Part shown: piece after piece, positions 31,001-42,020 of the stretch | How positions within the stretch are numbered: the first letter of the stretch is position 1 | How the letters are laid out: each line of letters begins with the position of its first letter | Assembly (NCBI GenBank): GCA_010093705.1 | Contig: MU006089.1 | Location: forward strand, 1,366,455 to 1,430,454 | Length of the DNA stretch: 64,000 bases | Source of the DNA: Patellaria atrata CBS 101060 | Taxonomy: Eukaryota > Ascomycota > Dothideomycetes > Patellariales > Patellariaceae | Reading direction: 5' to 3' | The notes under the pieces: model-generated | The model's input: the letters and a program-made list of their open reading frames with translations, nothing else | The model's database searches: none | What the model was told of the DNA's origin: nothing | Made by a program: the position numbers and the translations under genes

Positions 31001-34000
31001 AGTACTGGCACGAGAATCACGTAAGCAAGGACTGGCGCTTCAAGAGATTTGTGCACCATGATCTACTTGGTAGCAAGATCATGGGAGCCTCGTGGGGTGC
31101 TCCATCCTTTAGGAGGCTTCTCAAACTTAAAGATGTTCCCTGGCTTAGAGACCACAAAGTGGGTACCGATGTGGTCATGCCCGGTGCTGGCTTCATCGCG
31201 ATGGCCGTCGAAGCCATCTACCAAATGAAACAGTCTATTGAACCGAATGAAAGCGTTAACTCTGTCAACGATTTATGCTACCAGTTTCGAAACGTGCGCT
31301 TTGACAAGGCGCTCGTAGTTGAAGAAGATAGGCAAGCTAACATAATGCTATCATTGACACAACAGCCCGGCAGCAAAGACTGGCACGAATTCAGTATAAC
31401 GTCTTCGACTGACGATGTTTTCATGCAACATTGTTACGGATCTGTCCGCACCGAGGAACCCGTCAAAGAATTTGCCCCCAAGTCTGTGTCGGATCCCCTC
31501 AAGTATCCCACTTCAGGCCAACAGTGGTACAAAGCTCATGATGAAGCTGGGTATGGATTTGGACCAGCATTTCAGAAGATTCTCAAAGTTGAGTCTAAGA
31601 GTGGGGATCGTCGCTGCCGCACATTATTATCATTGTCTGATCCTCCTTCAGAATGGGAACCCCAATCATCCTACCCTATTCATCCAGCTTCGCTTGACGG
31701 TTGCGTTCAGACAGTCACTGCGTCCCTCTGGGCTGGAGAGCGCAGCTCAATGAATGCGGTGCTAGTTCCCGCGATCATCGATGGACTTATTATTAACAAG
31801 GTTCGTCGTGGTCTCACTGAGGCTGTGTCCAGCGCTATTACAGAATACAGCGGTAGAGGACGTCCTGACGATCCCACGAGTTATTTCTCGAACACTTCTG
31901 TCTTTGACTCGAAGAGCGGGGAGTTTCTGATGCAAATATCTGGTATGCGTTATGCTAAGTTAGATACTGGCACTTCGAACTCCAATGAGGCCCATACCTT
32001 CGAACAGGTATCGTGGAAACCGGATATCACATTCTTGACTCAGGAGCAAATGATATATCTTCCCTCCAAGAACTCGGCCTCGAAGGTAGACCTCATCATC
32101 GACCTTATTTCGCACAAGAGACCAGCCCTGAAGGTATTGGAAGTCAATCTCGAGCCTGAAGACCTTTCCAGTATTTGGTTCGAACAAGGTGACGCTTCAG
32201 CCAGAGCGGCATATATTGAATACAGCCTTGCATCTTCAGATGCTAAAAACCTCATCAATATTCAGACAAAACATGATTCAAAAAGAAACACTACATTTAA
32301 CCTACTCAACACCTCCAAGGAAGGCCTTGGACTGCCACACGGGGTCTACGATCTTGCCATTGTAAAAGCTGGGAGCTCCTGGACCAGAGGCCTTTCAAAT
32401 GTCCTAAATAGTTTGAAATCCCTCCTTTTTGAGAAAAGCTATGTCGTATCCATCGTCTCAGGTCCTACTTCGGCAAGTTCGGAAACGGATTCGAGTGAGG
32501 TTACGATTGCTTCTGCAAGCCCGACAAACAAAAGCACTAGCGGCAGGGCCAGCCCAGATAGCTCAAACACAGAATACTCGGATCCTGGGGAAGTTGCCGA
32601 CGAAAAGATCAATGACTCAATAGAGCTCAAAGGAAGTACTTTTGCAACTATAGAAGAAATCATGTCGAGCGAGCAAAAGTTCGAGGGCCCTGTTAGCTTG
32701 GAACAACTTATGGCAGCACACGGGTTCAGTTCGATCTTAACCATCTCAGATACCTACGATCTTGCTGCAGTTGTATCAATTCCTGATATTAGTGATAAAG
32801 CATCATACTCTCCTCAAGCTCTTTGTGTTACTCGTCTCTCCAAGCAAACACCTCCGATGACTTTAGCCCTGAAAAAGACCTTAGAGAAATCCGGCTGGAA
32901 AATTACAGAGCACGTACATCCTTTCCATAATATCCCATCCCGAAGCACCCTTCTAATTCTGGATGAGCTTTCCGCTCCAGTTCTCTCACGAATCAATACT
33001 ACCCAATGGCAATCGCTCAAGAGTTTGATAACCACTGGGAACAACTTACTTTGGGTAACTAAGGGTTCGCAATATAATGTTACAGAGCCGGATAACGCAC
33101 TAGTTCACGGACTGTTTAGGACAATTCGCATGGAGGATCCAAATGCAAAACTCGCTACTTTGGATGTTCATTCGAGTACCAGTCCTGCAACCGCAGTTGC
33201 TATTGATTTAGTGCTCAAGTCTATTAGGAAAGATCAACCTAAGAATTTCGGGGAATTTGAATTTGTGGAACGACACGGTATTCTTTATATTCACCGACTG
33301 ATTCCCGATGAGCATATCAACAAGTTTAGGATGGATGAGAGACTGGGGGCTGAACCTGAAATCAAATCTTTACACGACGCCGAGGTGACGGTCATGCTCA
33401 GGGCTGAGCGTAAGGGTACAATTGATAGTCTTGAGTTCTGCGAAATAGCCATGACAGAGCTTCCAGTCGGAAATAACAGAGTAGAGGTTGAAGTTATCGC
33501 TGCCGGTGCAAATTTTAAAGTAAGTTCATCAGTTCCTAGATAAGGCTGTTATACTCACAAGTGGAAATAGGACGTCGCAGTGACAATGGGAATTGTTCCA
33601 GAAAATGAATTTACTCCTGGCTTAGAGGGCTCCGGTATTATTAAACGTCTTGGACCTGAAGTCAAAAAGTTAAAAATCGGAGATCGAGTTTGCTTTCTTA
33701 ATAATGGAAGCTTTGCCAATCGCGTTCAAGTACCTGTAGAACGTATACACCTCATCCCTGACTCAATGTCGTTTGAAGACGCAGCTTCAATTCCCTTAGT
33801 ATATCTGACCTCTATCTATTCTCTCTTCGATATTGGGAACCTACGAAAAGGCCAATCTATTTTGATACACTCGGCTGCTGGCGGGCTCGGCATAGCTTGT
33901 ATCCAACTCGCTCAGTATATAGGGGCTGAGATCTATATTACCGTAAGCACCGAGGACAAGCGCCAGTTCTTAGCAGACAACTATGGAATTGCTTATGAGC

Positions 34001-35703
34001 GTATGTTCTCATCCCGCACCACTAACTTCCGTAAAGAGATACTGGCCGCTACTAATGGACGTGGAGTTGACCTTATTGTGAATACTCTTACTGGCGAATT
34101 ACTTGACGAGTCATGGCGAGTTACTGCCGATGGAGGAACGATGGTGGAACTGGGCAAAAAAGATATAGTTGGTCGTAATCGATTGTCCATGGAACCCTTC
34201 GACCGCAACTGCTCGTTTAGGGCAGTGGACTTCTCATATACCAGAGACATCTCAGATCAGCTAATTTCAAGGTTGGCAATGCATACCTGTATCTCGTAGT
34301 TACATTGCTAATATGCTTCTCTATATGATCAGTCTTCTATCGCGAACATTTGAGCTGATCACAGGCGATCATGTCAAACCCATCCGCCCAATCACTACAT
34401 TTGGATTCGACGAAATTCGCTCTGCTTTGGCATATATTCGTAGTGGAAGACACATTGGAAAGATTGTGATCACGAATGGAGCGAATCCTTATGTTCAAGT
34501 TCCAATCAGGCCGGCAATCAGAGGGCTTTCCCTTCGTTCAGACGCCTCCTACTTGATAATTGGCGGTCTTAAAGGTCTCTGCGGCAACCTAGCAATTCAT
34601 ATGGCTATTCACGGTGCTAAATACATTATTGCTGTTTCACGTGGTGGTTTACAAGATGATGCGTCCAAGAAGGTTATTATGAACTGCGCGGCTTGGGGTT
34701 GTGAGGTCAAGGAAGCAAGAGGTGATGTTGCAGATTTTCAGTTCATGGATGGCGTATTCAAGAAGGCATCACCAGCTATCTCAGGCGTTATTCAAGGGGC
34801 CATGATACTACGGGTACGTAATCTGATCTTTTGAAAATTAACAATGCATTGACGAAACAGGACAAACCTTATGAAATTATGACGCTCGAGGAGTATCAGG
34901 CGGCCATCTTCAGCAAGGTCCAAGGCACATGGAATTTGCATAAAGTCACTCTAGAGCAGAAGCACCCACTTGACTTCTTCACTATGCTCTCTAGCATCTC
35001 TGGTATTATAGGCAAGAAAGGCCAATCCAACTATGCTGCAGCAAATACATTCCTCGATGCATTTGCCACGTATCGTAGGTCCCTTGGTCTCTGTGCTAAT
35101 GCGGTAGACCTTGGTCTCGTCGAGGACGTAGGTTACATTGCTGAGCAAGGGGGAATGGAAAGCCACTTCGATAAGACGCAATGGATCCCGATTCTCGAAG
35201 GTACTCTCCGCAAGATAATAACCTACTCGATCTTGCAGCAGACAGCGCCGATAAATAAGGTCAGCGGCGCGCAACTCGTCACGGGAATTGCCTTTCCCCT
35301 CCCCGATAACTCTGATCTGATCAGAGACGCTCGATTCGGATATCAGTTTGGGCAAAGTGCATCTACCGGTGGGGGGAAAGTAGGGAGCGACGGCGATCAG
35401 ACCATCCGTGCGTTCCTATTAATGCATAAGTCAGGGGCGGCCCGTCCCGCAATGGTCAAGATAGCCGTTGAGCTTATGAGCACGCAATTCAGCAGAATTC
35501 TTCGGCTGGAGAGCGAGATAGAGCCCGCGAAGCCGCCGATGGCATACGGGTTGGATTCTTTAGCGGCAGTTGAGCTCCGGAACTGGGTCAGGATGGAACT
35601 AAGCGCTGATCTTAGTACGCTGGACATCACCAACGCGAGCTCGCTGGTTGCGCTATGCGAGAAGCTTGTTTCCAAACTACCTGAAGCTGAAACTGCAAGC
35701 TAG
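28089..35703 (+). CDS. Highly reducing type I polyketide synthase (KS-AT-DH-(MT remnant)-ER-KR-ACP)
   Basis: Exons 28089-28497, 28574-29139, 29203-30007, 30053-33519, 33571-34271, 34333-34813 and 34861-35703 (7,272 bases, 2,423 residues), every junction in phase. KS: EPIAIVGIACRLPGG, Cys183 in DTACSGSL, His320 in CHGTGTQ, His360 in KSNIGHAEP. AT: FTGQGAQWPQMG and Ser640 in VVGHSSGE. DH: His961 in WLRDHKVGTDVVMPGAG and Asp1142 in HPASLDGC; the motif is HxxG rather than HxxxG. Next comes a methyltransferase-sized region without the glycine-rich SAM loop (LKVLEVNLEP only) and a Ser/Thr-rich linker at about 1397-1445. ER: GLEGSGII and HSAAGGLGIACIQLA (about 1849). KR: GGLKGLCGNLA (usual GGLGGLG altered) and Tyr2201 in GQSNYAAANTF. 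ACP: Ser2376 in YGLDSLAAVELRNW. No thioesterase is present. The ATG at 28089 is used; an upstream in-frame TTG is not credible. Confidence 0.93.
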
Positions 35704-37098
35704 ACTAATATAGGTATCTCTATACTATCAATGAGACTACGATAAGGATCATGGAAATTTCGGGCGAGATACCGGTAGCGAAATCAACTTAGACCTCGGG
35801 TTGGCCAACTGGTGGGTGTCGAGTGTGCGTAGCATTGGGGTTGCCAGACTGTCTGCTTGACATTCAGCCGGAACAATGTTCCCCACAGAAATCGACGAGT
35901 ATGAGAAATCTGTGATTAGATATAGCAAACAATTGCTTTGATTTATCAGTAATTCTCATTTTGAAATTTTGCGGTGCAAAAGCGCGTCTGAGGGTGTGGT
36001 GGAATCCACCTACACAATCGGACGAGCACCCTCCAGATGAGTCTGATCGGCAAATGCTGTCTACAATAGGTTGGGGAATTGGTCGTATCTATGCAAAGAC
36101 GGATCGACTTCCAGGTAAGGTCAGATCAATGTTGTACAACAGTACCTTAATAAGCACTCCTTGAGGTGGAAAGCTCAAGTTTACAGTACCCAAAGTATCA
36201 CTTATTGTACATTACGTACGGACTACTACTGAGGTGTACTGTACTTGTACGTATGAGTAGCTTATTCGCACGGAACTGATGGCATTAGCTTAACCTGATC
36301 GATCGTTTGTGTTCACCAAAAAGTTATTATCTCTTCTCCATTTAATATTGCTGGACATGTACAAACGGTAGTCTCTAACAACGTGGGGGCAACACGTGGG
36401 GAAGGTGTGGCAATAGTTCTATCACAAGCACGGACTAGGACTAGAACTAGTTTGCTTAACTTCAATCATAATCCAACTGCAACACCAGCTCACATTGATT
36501 CTTACCCCTGAAAGAAGGTTTTCTCCCCGCGAGGTCTGATTTATTGTCAATGAACGGCGAGTACTTGCTACCGTAGAGCCCTAGCATATTATCATATTCA
36601 CCGATTGGGGAGCCGAGTATAGACTTAGAACCTATCAGATATACAGATGAAGGGATTACAGTACATACAGATCCTTACTGTACATATAGTTGATTTTCAT
36701 TCTTATCACTATGTGCAATATGTCTTGGGTCACCTAATGGAGCAGCAGCACTACAGTACTATGACCCATGATCGTAGGTAGATCTTGTTTCAAAAGATAG
36801 TCCTTCTTTGCCTTTCCCAAATTCTACTTTTCTTGCAGCTCCGCAGTGCCTCTGCTCAGCCTATCGGCGCTCTAGGAAAACGCCTCCAGTCTGAGAGCCG
36901 CGTTCAAACAGAACGGTATCTGATACCGGAAGGTGCTGTTGAAGTAGTGGCATTACTTTTGTACTCTGAGGTTCAGTTCTTTTTCTGTCGAATCGGTGCC
37001 GTGTGCTGGTGTATTTTGCCTCAACCCTTTCTTTTAGGATTCATAGATCCCCAATCAATGCATCAGATTGCGTCCCATAGGAAACGAAGGATTGTACT
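35704..37098. promoter_or_regulatory. Intergenic region upstream of the bANK regulator
   Basis: About 1.4 kb with no gene. It is rich in GTAC and TACTGTAC-like words (36180-36255, 36655-36695, 36748-36765). An open frame from 36785 has a leader-like hydrophobic start but no ATG, so I do not call it. Confidence 0.45.
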
Positions 37099-38306
37099 AT
37101 GGAACCCGAAGAGCCTTTACCCACTGACTCGGTGGAACGACGGAGGATACAAAATCGAAATGCTCAGCGCAAATTCCGTTGTAAGTGTTTTCGTATACAA
37201 CTGTAGAAGTATAGTACAATTACAAGTACCCTAACCACTTGTATTAACGACTCTGCTCTCCCCAAGACAAACGAAGCCTTGACAAAGCGGTTCAAGCCAG
37301 CCAGCAGGATTCGGCACCGAAAACCACGACTACGTCTATGAACGCGCTCGGGTCTGATTTATGGCATGTGCAAAATCATAGTCATCTAATGACAGAGGGT
37401 TTCGTCTCTTCCGACGGTCAGCTTCAAACCCCTTTCAGCTCCACAGATTTTCATGAAGCATTTCCCGCAAGCAGCACCACAATAGATGATTTCCGGTACC
37501 CCACACCCGAGGCAGAGGTCTGTATCCTCCCTGGATTCAACACGTCCGCCGTCCTCCCTTCACCTTCAATATTTCGAAATACTAGCCAAGAATCTCCCGT
37601 CGAAGCAGTAGGAGCTATATCTCCCATCAATGCCTCCCCACTAAATGACCTCACTCAAGTAAATCTCTCAACGTCTCCTCTTGATCATTATCATATAACT
37701 CATAATCGTCAAACTTGGCTGCCGTCTGGACATTCGACACATCTATTTACTCCAAGCGGGCTTCAGACTGGAAATTTGCAACAAACCGGTGTCTCTAACT
37801 CAGAACTTGATGCATACGTTAGGCATACGCTAGTTATAAATCGAGATTCTTCTAATTCTGCACTTCCTTTCGATGATTGGTTACACACTTTACATATAGC
37901 TGCACAGAAAGGTCACGATCGAATAGTGCGTATACTTTTAGAGAGAGATGTTGATATTCACGAAAAAGACAGTGCCGGTAAATCAGCATTACACTTTGCT
38001 GCAATGGAAGGGCATGAAGCAGTGGTGCGTTCGCTTCTTGCACATGGCGCTCGAGTTGACGAAGCTGACTTCGAGGGCCGTACGAGCCTTCATTGGGCAG
38101 TTCTCCGGCGTCATGAGAGCGTACTCAGGATACTCTTGGATCAGACGCGTTTGGATCACGGGTCGGGCATCGACATAGCCGATAACCATGGGTGGACGGC
38201 GCTGCATGCGGCAGTTGAGAAAGGCTTTGAGGCTGGCCTACAGTTACTACTACAGCATGGCGCCAATCATAAGATCAAGGCAAAAAGATGTACTAATTCT
38301 ATATAA
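37099..38306 (+). CDS. bANK transcription regulator (bZIP-type basic region plus ankyrin repeats, TOXE-like)
   Basis: Exons 37099-37180 and 37267-38306 (1,122 bases, 373 residues). The N-terminus MEPEEPLPTDSVERRRIQNR with NAQRKFRYKRSLDKAV gives a bZIP-type basic region (RRRIQNRNAQRKFR, split by the intron after KFR). No leucine zipper follows; instead there is a long Ser/Thr-rich middle. Then come at least four ankyrin repeats from about residue 205: DWLHTLHIAAQKGHDRIVRI, GKSALHFAAMEGHEAVVRSL, GRTSLHWAVLRRHESVLRIL, GWTALHAAVEKGFEAGLQLL. This architecture is that of the fungal bANK proteins, known from TOXE of the HC-toxin cluster and relatives. It sits 1.4 kb downstream of the PKS on the same strand and is the likely pathway-specific activator. 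The first ATG in frame with the basic region is used. Confidence 0.85.
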
Positions 38307-39064
38307 GCATGAATAGAGATAAAGACATGCAACAACAGCGAGATAGAGTGCATCCTCCCTTCTACTACTTAACCTTGAGAAATCGCGCATATTACCTTGT
38401 TTGAAAGTTTCTATCCCACAATGCTTATTTTAAGATAGAAAAACATGCTAATCAACGTTTATTAGTCTTTATCGCCGTCTTACTTTTAGTTTTCGTTCTA
38501 ATGACCACAGAAAGGTGGTTCCTCTGAAAAGCAGTTAGTTCTACAAATATCAACCCATCTATTCATACATCCCCAAAGGAGTATGTATGGCTTCCCACGT
38601 TTTCATCCAATATATTGGCTGGAAATACACCCTTCAAGTTGGCGAACAGTGTCTAAAAATGGCCTCCAAGTGGAGGTAAGGCGTCTCATTTGCGAATCGT
38701 GCCAAATGGATTCTCCAGGTCCGGTCTACATATCACTGACAAATCACGAGAAATATCGAGATCAGATCAGCCACATACCGCAACCTATATGTGTGTACTA
38801 TTGATATATTGCTATTTGAAGTTCTACACGCAGGAGAAATGCATGAGTGTTTAGAGGGTGCTAATGTCCTTTCCAAGAACTTACAAACTTGTATAAGTCG
38901 AAACAAGCTTAAGAGACTGGTATACTAGAACCAGGCATCTCAATATGAAAGGGGGGTAGTTCATGCTTTAACAACCGCCTTAAATGCCGATGTAGCGTCG
39001 AGACGAAAAGATGAAGCGTCTCTACTGTTGTTTCGCTCGGTGCTGTGCGTGCCTCCAACTACAT
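38307..39064. other. Intergenic, probable cluster edge
   Basis: Between the bANK gene and the convergent mccA gene. An ATG-initiated frame at 38583-38804 has no recognisable feature. This is the likely right border of the secondary-metabolite cluster. Confidence 0.45.
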
Positions 39065-41400
39065 TCACTCATCCTCAAACTCGATAAGAGCAGTGCCAGC
39101 TTTGCACATGTCCTATCGGAATTAGTAATTAGGCCTAAAAACTACAAAGTAATCGGAATCAACTAACCCCTTTGTTATGAACGACTTTCTTCACTACCCC
39201 ATCGACGGGACTTCTAATCACAGTTTCCATCTTCATACTCTCGATAACTACTAATGGCTGGTCTTTCGTTACAGTTTCACCTTCTGAGATCTCTACTCTT
39301 ATTACCTTACAAGGCATTGGCGCCACAACACTATTTTTCACGTCTTTGATCCCTAACGCATTTTCAGCCCACTTAGGGACTTCAAGTTGAAATCTGTACT
39401 GCTTCCCTTGTTGAAAAATAATGAGACGGTCTTCATCCCGTATAAAGGTGGTGGAGAGTCGCGTATGAGGATAGAAGGAAGTAATCGTTTGGTCTGCGGA
39501 TGATACATTTACTGACGTATATTGAACATCATTGACCTTAATGTCATAGGTATTTTGTGCAGTCTGATTAACACCAACTGTAGTTGGAATGCTATCGCCT
39601 TTTCCATCCAGCGGAAGCTCAAGTAAATGAAATACTCGTTGCTGGTACCCAACACCAAATCCTATTAGGGGATCAGAGATGTGCGAAATGGAATCGACAT
39701 TGGAAGACATTGTCTCTTCAATGAGCAGACCTATGCCGGCTTGAGCGAATACCTCAGGTTTTGTAGATTCGAATTTAAACAGTTCTTCCTTGTGCTTTTC
39801 AATATATCCTGTTTCGACATCACCAGCAACAAAGGCCGGACTAACACAAAGGCGTTTCAAAAACTCGATATTAGTTACTGGGCCGGCTATTTCATAGGCT
39901 TCTAAAGAGGCCCTCAGTTTCCGTAACGCAGCCTCACGACTCGGTCCTTGAACTATTAACTTTGCAATCATTGGGTCGTAGTGGGAAGACACCTCGTCGC
40001 CGGAGATGAAGCCTGAGTCGATACGGACTGTTTCTGTAGGAGTGGGTATACGCATGTGCAAAAGCTTGCCCGAATCTGGGACGAAGTTCATGTCTGGGTT
40101 TTCAGCGTAGATTCTTGCTTCTATAGCCGCTCCCCTAACAGCAATTTCCGCCTCGACTTCGTCTTGTGTTAGGGGAAGCTTGCCTCCTTCTGCAACGATC
40201 AGTTGCCACCGGACCAAATCCTGTCCAGTGACTAGTTCTGTCACTGGATGTTCAACCTGCAATCTTGTGTTCATTTCCATAAAGAAGAATTTGCCCGTAT
40301 CGTTGTCAAAGATGAATTCGACGGTGCCTGCACCTTCATAGTTGACTGCTAGTGCAGCAGCCCGAGCTTTTCCCCAGATGTCCTTCCGTACTGCCATATC
40401 CAGATCTGGCGCTGGGGACTCCTCTAGGATTTTCTGGTGTCTCCTCTGTACACTGCAATCTCTTTCACCTAAAGCAACGCAATTTCCGTGTTTGTCGGCG
40501 AAGACCTGGACCTCAATATGCCGGGGTTTAGTGATATACTTTTCCACCAACATTATCTCATCGCCGAAGGAGTTAAGAGCTTCTGATTTTGCGGAGGAAA
40601 GCTGATCCATGAACTCGTCCGCCCTCCTAACGATGCGCATGCCTTTACCCCCTCCGCCCTTAACCGCCTTTAAGAGAACAGGATATCCGATCTTCTCCGC
40701 TTGGTCTTTCAGGTGCGTAGAATCTTGATTCTCCCCGTGATACCCAGGTATGCACGGTACGCCTGCTGCAATCATAATATCCTTTGATCGACTGCACTAT
40801 GTGAGCGGTTTCGCAAACACTTCAGCTTCAGGGTCACCCCTACCTTTTACTGCCCATTGCTTCGATCGCTTGCCACGGTGGGCCAATGAATGTCAAACCA
40901 GCTTCTGTGCATTTCCGCGCAAAGTCGGGGTTTTCGCTTAACTAGAAAAGGTCTCAGAACCGATTTCTTGTGCTTACTTGACCGCGTGACGTACAAACCC
41001 ATACCCTGGGTGGATGCCTTGACAGCCTTCTTCTTGCGCTATCTCAATGATTCGATCACCATTAAGGTATTGATTAGATTCCCCAAGGTTGACGGAAAAG
41101 GGTGAACTGAGGGCATGTTGCGAACGAGCGTCAGGTTCGGTATATAGGGTGGTGGTTCGTATGCCATACTCGGAGGCAGTTCTGCCGACTCTCCTGAGCG
41201 TACCTGTCAGACAATAGACCAAATAACTCAGGATAGGGAATTTACAGAGCTATTTCTCCACGGTTCGCAATCAAGACGGAGGTCAGCGGTGTAATGCCCG
41301 TAGTTGCTGTGGAGTTGACTCGTCGCGTGCCAATGGGAGCATTGCGGCTCAACAGGCGCGCAAAATATCGAGGATTGCGGAACGACAGTGAGGATTTCAT
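39065..41400 (-). CDS. mccA: 3-methylcrotonyl-CoA carboxylase, biotin-carrying alpha subunit
   Basis: Exons, minus strand: 41400-41246, 41193-40995, 40941-40844, 40791-39168, 39112-39065 (2,124 bases, 707 residues), all in phase. Mitochondrial enzyme of leucine degradation: it carboxylates biotin with ATP and bicarbonate, and the beta subunit moves the carboxyl to 3-methylcrotonyl-CoA. The N-terminus is a mitochondrial presequence rich in Arg/Ser, then [18 protein letters not shown] and [11 protein letters not shown], the biotin carboxylase start. The ATP-grasp glycine loop is [14 protein letters not shown]; catalytic segments include [12 protein letters not shown] and [18 protein letters not shown]. 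The C-terminal biotin domain has [10 protein letters not shown] with Lys671 as biotin site. The TLYTEPD signature separates mccA from acetyl- and propionyl-CoA or pyruvate carboxylases. The last exon is only 48 bases. The beta-subunit gene is not in the window. Primary metabolism, probably outside the PKS cluster. Confidence 0.92.
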
Positions 41401-42020
41401 TGTATGGGAGAAAGTCTTTCAGTAGATTCGCTTTAGATACATGTTGACACAGTGCACCATCATTCGGATCCCCATGAAGTCCAACGGGTGATTTCTTGAA
41501 GGAACAACCGTTGACCCGCGTCTAGCCGGTCCATAGGGAAGGAACTACAGTAAGCAACAAGGGAAACCTCGGAAGGTAAACAGGCATGACTTCACAGTTC
41601 ATCTAGGGGAGGACCACCATCCTGTTTGACGGCCATCCTGTCGAGTTTGTGAACTACCACTTATTATTTGTAGACTGGCAGATTGCCATGCGACACGCAA
41701 CCGCTCTGGCTAGTTCTGCTACGAGTGTACCCGGCTAAACGAACATGAAGTGATCCTTAAAGTGAAGCTTTAGGAGACAAAAAGACGTGAGAACATCACA
41801 TAGAAAGTTGCGCCACTCGAGCGGACAAACAGCTTTTCGTTATCCTTTCCTACAGTCAACAGTCCGAGACATCCAATCATTCCAATTTCCTCCTGCGCAT
41901 TAGGACATACCTTTCCCGCAGACGGCACGAATCTACTCATATCATTCAACCGCATGGTAGGCACAAGTTCGAGGCGGACGGCCCCGGAATCTGGCTGTAA
42001 GGCCTCTTTCTATACTAAGG
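41401..42020. promoter_or_regulatory. Divergent promoter between mccA and the hypothetical gene
   Basis: 620 bases between two divergently transcribed genes, with no gene of its own. No named site identified. Confidence 0.45.

Noticed and set aside
36785-37234. Open frame with a signal-peptide-like start upstream of the bANK gene
   Set aside because: It has no ATG at the start and runs into the first exon of the bANK gene in another frame; no homology recognised.
38583-38804. ATG frame of 73 residues between bANK and mccA
   Set aside because: No motif and no splice partner.
39065-41400. mccA as a member of the PKS cluster supplying an unusual extender
   Set aside because: Sequence signatures are those of leucine-pathway methylcrotonyl-CoA carboxylase with a mitochondrial presequence; nothing ties it to the PKS beyond position.
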